From: DASROJ01 sp035646975
GTDB taxonomy: Bacteria; Acidobacteriota; Polarisedimenticolia; JACPZX01; DASXTC01
Reading direction: 5' to 3'
Assembly (NCBI GenBank): GCA_035646975.1
Contig: DASROJ010000046.1
Span: forward strand, 1-5,211
Length of the DNA stretch: 5,211 nucleotides
Shown here: one piece after another, positions 1 through 4,992 of the stretch
Numbering within the stretch: position 1 is the first letter of the stretch
Layout of the letters: each line of letters begins with the position of its first letter
Program-made: the position numbers and the translations under genes
The notes under the pieces: generated by a model
What the model saw: the letters and a program-made list of their open reading frames with translations, nothing else
Databases searched by the model: none
What the model was told of the DNA's origin: nothing

Positions 1-524
1 AGGTAGCCGTGCTCTCCCGTGACCGCGGGATCGAATCCCTCGGCGATCATGTACCCGTTGACATGCTCGACGGGAAACGTGACAGCCCACCCGCTGACGC
101 CCACCGTCAGACCCCGCGCGCCGGCGATGGTCCAGAGAGCGGGACTCCGCCGCCGGTCCGCGGTGATTGGCCGGGCGGCGTATTTTCCCGGGACCTTTTC
201 GGTGGCCGATTCGATGGCGTGCGCCCCCCTGGACTTGCCCGTGGCCACGGTAGTCCAGAGCGCGTCGGGCAACATCGGCTCGAGCGACTTGAGAAGACCC
301 GCCGACCCCGAGCGGTACAGGCCCGCCATGTGCGGCATCCGACCCTGCTCCATCAGCGGGGAGAACAGATGCCACGTGGCGCCATCCACCGCCACGATGA
401 CGAGCCGTCGGCCCCCCGGCGGCGGAACAGGAGCGCCGCCGCAGCCCGTGAGAAGCAGGAGCAGCCACGAGGCAACGATCCATCGGAAGACGTGGCTGCG
501 GCCACGCGACTTACCGGGCGACAC
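1..524 (-). CDS. Lipoprotein phosphodiesterase/phosphatase of the alkaline-phosphatase superfamily (3' end cut off by window)
   Basis: The first 174 residues are visible. After a short basic N-terminus (K5, R7, R9, R14) comes a hydrophobic stretch (about residues 15-25) ending in the lipobox L-T-G-C with C28, so the product is probably a lipid-anchored envelope protein. A Pro/Gly linker leads into LVIVAVDGATW (41-51), the usual first metal-ligand Asp (D47) of type I phosphodiesterase/nucleotide pyrophosphatase-like enzymes. The motif ALWTTVATGK (88-97) follows, where the Thr nucleophile and HG(I)-type segment of this superfamily normally lie, then VGVSGWAVTFP and VNGYMI, typical of the bacterial branch. 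The substrate cannot be told. The GTG start at 524-522 is the only in-frame start before the signal sequence; it overlaps the dehydrogenase gene's end by 14 nt and has no clear Shine-Dalgarno sequence, suggesting translational coupling. The remaining metal ligands lie outside the window. Confidence 0.8.
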   Translation of the reverse strand, partial: MSPGKSRGRSHVFRWIVASWLLLLLTGCGGAPVPPPGGRRLVIVAVDGATWHLFSPLMEQGRMPHMAGLYRSGSAGLLKSLEPMLPDALWTTVATGKSRGAHAIESATEKVPGKYAARPITADRRRSPALWTIAGARGLTVGVSGWAVTFPVEHVNGYMIAEGFDPAVTGEHGY

Positions 525-1482
525 GGAGCAGGACTTTGAGAGCACCCGGCTCGCGCGCTTTGTCGAACGCCGCCATACCATCATCCAGCGGCAGCTCGGC
601 GGTCACCAGAGGGTCGACCTTGATGTCGCCGGACACCAGGGCCTCGATTGCCGGTTCGAACCGGCCGCAACGGGAACCGACCAGCGTGATCTCGTTGACC
701 ACCGCGCGCCACGCTTCGAATGCAGCAGGACCCTGGCTGGTCGTCTTCATCACGACGGTGCCACGTGGCCGGACGTGGGTCAAAGCCAGATCCAGCCCTT
801 CCGGCCTGCCCGTGGCCTCCACGACCAGATCAAACGGCCGTGTGCCGGACAGCCCGGCGGGAGTCACCGCCTTCAGCCCGAGCTCGCGCGCCAGGGCGAG
901 CTTTGCTTCATGATGCCCGGCCACGGTGACGTCGCTGCCCCTGGTGGCGAGCGCCTGCGCCACGAGCAGACCGAGTTTCCCATCGCCCAGAACGAGGATG
1001 CGCTCTGAGCGCGCGACGACGACCTGATCGAGGATTTCCAGCGCGGCCGCGATCGGTTCGATGAACACCGCCTGGCTGTCCGAGATCGTTCCGGGCACGG
1101 CATGCAGGTTGCGGATGGGAAGGGTGAGCCGTTCGGCAAAGGCCCCCTCCTTGCCGAGGATGCCCAGGACACGGCGACGCCCGCAATGCCGCTGCAGGCC
1201 CTCGGCGCAGAGCGCGCATTCTTCACAGCCGATGTTGATCTCGCCGACGACCCTGGCGCCGATCAGGAGCTTGTCGGCGTGACTGTTGACCACAGCCACC
1301 GTGCCGACGAACTCGTGTCCGGGGATGCCCGTGAAACCCATGTAGCCGCGCGCGAGTTGCAGGTCGGTGCCGCAGATGCCGGCGACCTTGACGTCGATCA
1401 GCGCTTCACCGGGGCCCGGCGCCGGATCGCGGACATCCTCGAGGGAGATCCTGCCGGGTCCTTCCAGGACGACTGCGCGCAT
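511..1482 (-). CDS. Zinc-dependent medium-chain dehydrogenase/reductase (alcohol dehydrogenase-like)
   Basis: A complete 323-residue MDR protein, somewhat shorter than classical zinc alcohol dehydrogenases (about 340-350). The N-terminal GroES-like catalytic domain has the catalytic zinc site GICGTD (C37, D40) and GHE (H56, E57), plus the four structural-zinc cysteines C86, C89, C92 and C100. F-I-E-P (140-143) is the usual conserved segment before the cofactor domain. The Rossmann fold carries GDGKLG (166-171), a GxGxxG nucleotide site, followed by VEATG (221-225). It should oxidise an alcohol or polyol, or reduce the carbonyl, with NAD(P); the substrate is not readable from sequence. It resembles the broad sorbitol/threonine dehydrogenase-like group, and I do not assign a gene name. 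The ATG lies 9 nt after the STAS gene's stop codon with only a weak ribosome site, and its own stop lies inside the next gene, so it is expected to be translated as part of that operon. Confidence 0.9.
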   Translation of the reverse strand: MRAVVLEGPGRISLEDVRDPAPGPGEALIDVKVAGICGTDLQLARGYMGFTGIPGHEFVGTVAVVNSHADKLLIGARVVGEINIGCEECALCAEGLQRHCGRRRVLGILGKEGAFAERLTLPIRNLHAVPGTISDSQAVFIEPIAAALEILDQVVVARSERILVLGDGKLGLLVAQALATRGSDVTVAGHHEAKLALARELGLKAVTPAGLSGTRPFDLVVEATGRPEGLDLALTHVRPRGTVVMKTTSQGPAAFEAWRAVVNEITLVGSRCGRFEPAIEALVSGDIKVDPLVTAELPLDDGMAAFDKAREPGALKVLLRVAR

Positions 1483-1491
1483 CCGCGCGGT

Positions 1492-1833
1492 TCAGGCCGC
1501 GAAAGAGGCCAGCGCCTCCGACTCGCTCTGGAAGGTCTCGAAGTATTCGTCGAGCTTTGTGAGGGCCAGCAGATCCTGCACGCGGCCCTCCGGGTTCACC
1601 AGCTTGAGGATTCCCTTCTTTTCGACCACACGCTTGAAGCAGGCGACCAGCTCGCCGATTCCCGCGCTGTCCATGTAGGAAACCTTCTCGAGGTTGAGCA
1701 GAAGCCTCGACTTGCCCTCCTTCAGAGCGTTGTCGATCGCCTCTCGCAGGATCAGGTCGCCCTTGCCGATGGTGATCTTTCCGTTGAGATCGATGACCGT
1801 CACCTTGCCGACATCCCGAGTCGTCGCCTTCAT
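1492..1833 (-). CDS. STAS-domain anti-sigma factor antagonist (RsbV/SpoIIAA-like)
   Basis: A 113-residue single-domain protein of the usual size for SpoIIAA/RsbV proteins. The fold order is visible: beta strand VTVIDLNGKIT (11-21), a helix with REAIDNAL, strand SRLLLNLEKVSYMDSAGIGEL, then helix and strand. D55-S56-A-G-I-G is the conserved phosphorylation loop, and S56 is the expected acceptor phosphorylated by an RsbW-type kinase and dephosphorylated by a SpoIIE/RsbU-type phosphatase. When dephosphorylated it would bind the kinase and free whatever the kinase holds. Both partner types are encoded alongside: the kinase just upstream and the phosphatase divergently. A strong AGGAGA ribosome site precedes the ATG. 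The family also includes STAS proteins that act on targets other than sigma factors, so the output partner is open. Confidence 0.93.
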   Translation of the reverse strand: MKATTRDVGKVTVIDLNGKITIGKGDLILREAIDNALKEGKSRLLLNLEKVSYMDSAGIGELVACFKRVVEKKGILKLVNPEGRVQDLLALTKLDEYFETFQSESEALASFAA

Positions 1834-1837
1834 CTGT

Positions 1838-1843
1838 TCTCCT
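1838..1843 (-). promoter_or_regulatory. Strong ribosome binding site of the STAS gene
   Basis: On the minus strand AGGAGA stands 4 nt before the ATG at 1833, inside a purine-rich run (about 1837-1852) that also contains a second GAGGAG. It is the strongest ribosome site in the leftward gene string, suggesting the STAS protein is made at higher level than the kinase, as partner-switching stoichiometry would favour. Confidence 0.7.
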
Positions 1844-1860
1844 CTCTCCTCTACAGTCTT

Positions 1861-1893
1861 CGGCCGCCCCCTGAGAATCTGGCTGGCGGGCCG
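1861..1893 (-). other. Possible hairpin in the kinase-STAS intergenic gap
   Basis: The segments 1861-1868 and 1885-1893 can pair over 8 GC-rich base pairs with one bulged base, around a 16-nt loop. It lies in the 72-nt gap between kinase stop and STAS start and has no T-run on the minus strand, so it is not a standard intrinsic terminator. It might be an RNA-processing or stabilising element, or chance in GC-rich DNA. Confidence 0.25.
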
Positions 1894-1905
1894 GATGTTA
1901 GCACA

Positions 1906-2355
1906 TCATCCTCCGCTGGCACGCCGACCCGCGCGGCGCGGCAGCTTCTTGACGAGGTAAACCGTGGTGCCCTGTCCCGGAACATGAGCGTAACGCACTT
2001 CATCGACGAAATTCCGGATCAGGAACATGCCGCGGCCATTGGTCTTTTCGAGGTTTTCTGGCAGCCGGGGATCGACGTCACGCCGGAAGTCGAATCCCTC
2101 TCCCTGGTCGTGGATTGCGATCTCGAGCCGTTTCCCGTTGAGGTCGAAGGTCACCCCGACCTGCTTGCGTTCGTCCAGCTTGTTGCCATGCTTCATGGCG
2201 TTGACGGTGGCCTCGCGTAACGCCAGGCCGAGGTTCAGCATGGAGTCCTCGTCGATGCCGGCGAGCCGGCAGATCTCGTCCGACGCGGCATGGACCAGAT
2301 TCGCCAGATCGACCCTGCTGTTCAGAGTCAGACCGATGTGCAGGGTTACACCCAT
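1906..2355 (-). CDS. Anti-sigma factor serine/threonine kinase (RsbW/SpoIIAB-like, HATPase_c_2)
   Basis: A 149-residue GHKL-fold kinase of the usual RsbW length. The ATP-binding motifs are all present: N box L-A-L-R-E-A-T-V-N-A-M-K-H-G-N (44-58, with E48 and N52), G1 box DQGEGFD (83-89), G2 box NGRGMFLIRNFVDEV (106-120), and GTTVYLVKK near the C-terminus (129-137). The protein ends in a basic tail. In this family the kinase phosphorylates a STAS antagonist serine and otherwise sequesters a partner, classically a sigma factor; the STAS gene lies directly downstream. The frame stays open far upstream across the control region and the antisense of the phosphatase gene, but homology begins at about L-H-I-G-L-T-L. 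A GGAG site lies 3 nt before this ATG, and the predicted promoter would place the transcript start at about 2392. These agree on ATG 2355, giving a leader of about 37 nt. Confidence 0.92.
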   Translation of the reverse strand: MGVTLHIGLTLNSRVDLANLVHAASDEICRLAGIDEDSMLNLGLALREATVNAMKHGNKLDERKQVGVTFDLNGKRLEIAIHDQGEGFDFRRDVDPRLPENLEKTNGRGMFLIRNFVDEVRYAHVPGQGTTVYLVKKLPRRAGRRASGG

Positions 2356-2358
2356 CGT

Positions 2359-2362
2359 CTCC
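2359..2362 (-). promoter_or_regulatory. Ribosome binding site fixing the kinase start
   Basis: GGAG on the minus strand ends 3 nt before the ATG at 2355. The spacing is short but usable. It supports this ATG over start codons much further upstream in the same long open frame. Confidence 0.5.
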
Positions 2363-2398
2363 AGATCCCGCCGTGCGTGCCTGTCGTGAGCGGCCCTC

Positions 2399-2427
2399 AG
2401 AGTAACGTGAGCCGCCGGCACTGTCAA
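2399..2427 (-). promoter_or_regulatory. Leftward promoter for the kinase-STAS-dehydrogenase string
   Basis: On the minus strand a perfect TTGACA (2427-2422) is followed, after 17 bp, by TACTCT (2404-2399), which matches the -10 consensus only at T1, A2 and T6. Transcription would begin near 2392. The -35 box and spacing fit a housekeeping sigma-70-type promoter; the weak -10 suggests moderate strength or need for an activator. This is read from sequence alone. Confidence 0.5.
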
Positions 2428-2468
2428 ACAAAAGCCTTGGGGAGCCGCCATTTGCGGGAAGTGCGACC

Positions 2469-2498
2469 TTGACACCCCCCGGCAGACGACCCTACCAT
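2469..2498 (+). promoter_or_regulatory. Rightward promoter for the phosphatase gene
   Basis: A perfect TTGACA (2469-2474) is followed after 18 bp by TACCAT (2493-2498), matching the -10 consensus at four of six positions. The transcript would start near 2505, leaving about 55 nt before the GTG start at 2560. The ATG at 2497 falls inside the -10 element, so it could not be the start on this transcript. Together with the leftward promoter this forms a back-to-back pair whose -35 boxes are 41 bp apart. Confidence 0.5.
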
Positions 2499-2550
2499 GA
2501 ACCGGCTTCCCTGCTACCCTGGTCTGAACGGTTTGTGCAGCTCTCACTGC

Positions 2551-2554
2551 GAGG
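2551..2554 (+). promoter_or_regulatory. Ribosome binding site that decides the phosphatase start
   Basis: GAGG lies 5 nt before the in-frame GTG at 2560. The upstream in-frame ATG at 2497 has no Shine-Dalgarno-like sequence, and the residues between the two (a Cys/Pro-containing stretch) do not belong to the FHA fold that begins at the GTG. Confidence 0.55.
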
Positions 2555-2559
2555 CGTCC

Positions 2560-4227
2560 GTGGGTTATCTGACGATCATCGCCAGCGATGGCAAGACCTT
2601 CCGGCGGGACATCGACGCCGACAGTCTGAAAATCGGCAGATCCTCCAAGAACGACGTCAATCTCTCCTTCGACCTCTCCTTGTCGCGTTTCCATGCGGAG
2701 GTGACCCGGCAGAACGGCAGGTATTACGTCGCCGACGTCGGAAGCCGGAACGGCACGTCGCTGAACGGCAAGCCCGTCGTGCAGTCCACCGAGCTGAGAG
2801 TCGGCGATCGGATTACCCTGGGCGAGACGACCATCCTCTTCGCGGCGGACCAGGAGCCGCGTGTCGCCATCGAGGATGGCCCCCCGGGTCTTCCCGCCGA
2901 CAGCTCCACCATGACGATTCCCCTCGAGGACATCCTCAGCGCGCCCCCCTCGCCCGTTTCGCAGTCCTCGTCCCCCTCGCGGCAGGATGCCGAGAGCCGG
3001 ACCCTGGCCGTGCTCACCCGCGCGGGAATGGAGCTGATCAACTACAGGCCGCTCGACGAGGTGCTCGAGGTCATCATGGACCTCGTCTTCGAGGCGATCC
3101 CCGCGGAGCGAGGGTTCCTGATGCTGCTTGAGGGCGACAGCAAGGAGCTGGTCAGCAAGGTGGTCCGCGACCTCAAGAAGAGCTACGGCGGAAAGATCTC
3201 CCTGTCGCGCAGCATTGCCAGGAGCGTCGTGGACAACCGGCAGTCGGTCCTGACCACCGACGCCCAGACCGATGAACGATTCAAGATGAAGGAGAGCATC
3301 GTCCTCCAGGGAATCCATTCCGCGATGTGCGTCCCGCTCTGGAACAACCGCGAGGTGATCGGCCTGATCTACGTGGATACGATCAACGCGGCGAGGACGT
3401 TCGGGCCCGAGGACCTCAAGCTGCTGACGCTGCTCGCCAACATCGCGGCGGTGAAGATCGAGAACGCAAAGCTCTTCGAGGACACGATCGACAAGCAGCG
3501 GATGGAAAAGGAGCTGCAGCATGCCGCCGAGATCCAGCGCAAGCTGCTTCCCGCCGAGACACCGGTGTTCGAGGGGTACGACGTCTCAGGCTACAACGAC
3601 CCCTGCCGCGAGATCGGCGGGGACTATTTCGATTTCATCCATCGCGGACCCGGCCGACTGGGATTCGCCATCGGCGACGTCTCCGGCAAGGGCACCGGCG
3701 CCGCCCTGCTCATGGCCACCGTGCGGGCTTCGTTCAGGGCCCATCTCGAGACGCCCTGCCCGCTGAACAGCCTCATCGCCTCGCTCAACGAGACGATCGT
3801 CCAGAGCTCCAACTCGAACACCTTCGTCTCTTTCTTCTACGGGGAAATCGACGCGGGCTCGGGGCAGGTCGAGAGCGTCAACGCGGGCCACAATCCCCCG
3901 ATGCTCGTCAGGACCTCGGGCGACGTGGAGCGGCTCAAGGCCGACGGATTGATCCTCGGCGTCTTCGCGGGCGTCAAGCACAAGACGAGCCAGAGCCATC
4001 TCGAACCGGGCGACCTGCTGGTGGCCTATAGCGACGGGATCACCGAGACACAGAACGAGCAGGGTGACGAGTTTGGCGAGGAGGGTCTCATCAATCTGCT
4101 CAGGGAGCACCGGTCCAAGTCGGCGGCCGCCATCCAGAAGATCGTCTCGGACGGCATCAAGCGCTTCGCCGGCGCCACTCCCCAGTACGACGATGTCACG
4201 TTGATCGTCGTCAAGCGGGTCGCCTGA
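2560..4227 (+). CDS. FHA-GAF-PP2C (SpoIIE/RsbU-like) serine phosphatase
   Basis: A 555-residue three-domain signalling protein with no membrane segment, so cytoplasmic. An N-terminal FHA domain (about 1-95) has its phosphothreonine-binding signatures GRSS (26-29), SRFH (42-45) and SRNG (62-65). A Ser/Pro-rich linker (about 105-145) leads to a GAF domain (about 149-304), then a probable coiled-coil helix (about 302-331, ending QRKLLP) of the kind that transmits signal to RsbU-type phosphatases. The catalytic SpoIIE domain has GGDYFD (353-358, D355), GDVSGKG (372-378, D373), YSDGITE (490-496, D492) and YDDVTL (543-548, D544/D545), so the metal-binding acidic residues are intact. It should dephosphorylate the STAS antagonist encoded divergently. 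GTG 2560 is chosen over ATG 2497 because of the GAGG site and the promoter position; the longer form would be 576 residues. Ligands of the FHA and GAF domains are unknown. Confidence 0.93.
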   Translation: MGYLTIIASDGKTFRRDIDADSLKIGRSSKNDVNLSFDLSLSRFHAEVTRQNGRYYVADVGSRNGTSLNGKPVVQSTELRVGDRITLGETTILFAADQEPRVAIEDGPPGLPADSSTMTIPLEDILSAPPSPVSQSSSPSRQDAESRTLAVLTRAGMELINYRPLDEVLEVIMDLVFEAIPAERGFLMLLEGDSKELVSKVVRDLKKSYGGKISLSRSIARSVVDNRQSVLTTDAQTDERFKMKESIVLQGIHSAMCVPLWNNREVIGLIYVDTINAARTFGPEDLKLLTLLANIAAVKIENAKLFEDTIDKQRMEKELQHAAEIQRKLLPAETPVFEGYDVSGYNDPCREIGGDYFDFIHRGPGRLGFAIGDVSGKGTGAALLMATVRASFRAHLETPCPLNSLIASLNETIVQSSNSNTFVSFFYGEIDAGSGQVESVNAGHNPPMLVRTSGDVERLKADGLILGVFAGVKHKTSQSHLEPGDLLVAYSDGITETQNEQGDEFGEEGLINLLREHRSKSAAAIQKIVSDGIKRFAGATPQYDDVTLIVVKRVA

Positions 4228-4335
4228 GGGGACGGCGACAAACCCTCCCGAATTCTCCGGGCTGGTGGAACCATTCCGGCCCGATTCCGTTGAACCCGCC
4301 AAGAGCCCCCGAAAGCCAACGCCAGGGGCCAAACT

Positions 4336-4340
4336 GGAGG
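4336..4340 (+). promoter_or_regulatory. Ribosome binding site of the exported duplicated-domain gene
   Basis: GGAGG sits 8 nt before the ATG at 4349. It selects this start over the in-frame ATG at 4265, which has no such site and would place 28 non-hydrophobic residues ahead of the signal peptide. I see no convincing promoter in the 121-nt gap after the phosphatase gene, so read-through from that gene is likely. Confidence 0.7.
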
Positions 4341-4348
4341 AACGGACA

Positions 4349-4939
4349 ATGACGACGATCAACCGGACGGGACGGCGGGCCCTGAAGCTCCTGGCCATCG
4401 GCATTCTGGCGATTCCCATGCTGGGGATTCCACTTCTCACGATGACGGCCTCGCCCGCCCTCGCGTCGGACAAGGACGTCATCTGGCTGCGGGTCGAGGT
4501 CAACGACCAGGGCGGCGACCATCAGAAGGTCAAGGTGAACGTCCCGCTCTCCCTGATCGAGGTCGTGGTCGACTCGATCGACAAGCGGGAGTTCATGAGC
4601 AACCTCGAGGCGGGACATCCGTCGCTGGACATCCCGAAGCTCTGGCGCGAAGTCCGCAAGATGGAAGGCAGCGACTTCGTCACAGTGGAAAGCGAAAAAG
4701 AGCACGTCCGGGTGTGGAAGGACCGCGAGTTCTTCCGGATCAACGTGCAGGAAGAAGGCTACAGCGAGCCGAACATCGAGGTGAAGCTGCCCCTGGCGAT
4801 CATGGACTACCTGTTCGAGTCGAGGACCAGGGACCTGAACTTCCAGGATCTCGTCGACGAGCTCCGCGGCCACCTGCCCTTGACGCTCGTCACCGTCAAG
4901 CACGAGGAAAACAGGATCAAGATCTGGCTCGAAGACTGA
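4349..4939 (+). CDS. Exported protein made of two tandem copies of one domain, function unknown
   Basis: A 196-residue protein. Residues 1-39 form a Sec signal peptide: basic N-region (R6, R9, R10, K13), hydrophobic core (about 14-33), and A-L-A before S40, so the mature protein is about 157 residues and periplasmic or secreted. The mature part is an internal duplication. Residues 48-70 align without gaps to 130-152 (both hold a V-P-L or L-P-L segment, P66 and P148), and residues 93-124 align to 163-194 (V-T-V at 111-113 and 181-183, W123 and W193); the second copy lacks 12 residues in between. The pattern of strand, PL-helix, Leu-rich helix and final strand with acidic turn reminds me of the small domain in YvlB/LiaX-type envelope-stress proteins, but that is from memory and unverified. 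It lies 121 nt after the phosphatase gene on the same strand. Confidence 0.8.
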   Translation: MTTINRTGRRALKLLAIGILAIPMLGIPLLTMTASPALASDKDVIWLRVEVNDQGGDHQKVKVNVPLSLIEVVVDSIDKREFMSNLEAGHPSLDIPKLWREVRKMEGSDFVTVESEKEHVRVWKDREFFRINVQEEGYSEPNIEVKLPLAIMDYLFESRTRDLNFQDLVDELRGHLPLTLVTVKHEENRIKIWLED

Positions 4940-4961
4940 CGCACCGAACCGACAACGTCTC

Positions 4962-4990
4962 CGGCCCGCCGGCGCGAAACCGGCGGGCCG
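4962..4990. terminator. Hairpin terminator between convergent genes
   Basis: CGGCCCGCCGG (4962-4972) and CCGGCGGGCCG (4980-4990) form a perfect 11-bp stem around the 7-nt loop CGCGAAA. It fills the 53-nt gap between the stop codons of the exported-protein gene and the convergent TPR-like gene. For the rightward transcript a modest T-rich stretch (ATTCATTT) follows; for the leftward transcript there is no T-run. Its position suggests it ends transcription from one or both sides. Confidence 0.65.
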
Positions 4991-4992
4991 AT

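Noticed and set aside
19..1008. Plus-strand open frames opposite the lipoprotein and dehydrogenase genes.
   Set aside because: No domain is visible, and the minus-strand reading gives a lipobox, metal-site motifs and zinc-ligand cysteines.
1102..2220. Long plus-strand open frame opposite the dehydrogenase, STAS and kinase genes.
   Set aside because: The opposite strand holds three proteins with intact family motifs; this frame shows none and crosses their gene boundaries.
2356..3522. Long open minus-strand frame running upstream of the kinase, antisense to the phosphatase gene.
   Set aside because: Its translation is His/Arg/Asp-rich with no recognisable domain, it lies opposite a well-supported FHA-GAF-SpoIIE gene, and the kinase promoter and ribosome site lie inside it. 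It is a by-product of high GC content.
4258..4284. Weak imperfect hairpin in the phosphatase-exported protein gap.
   Set aside because: The stems are only 4-5 bp with a large asymmetric bulge and no T-run, as expected by chance.
4290..4318. TTGAAC as a possible -35 box for the exported-protein gene.
   Set aside because: Nothing resembling a -10 box lies 16-18 bp downstream.
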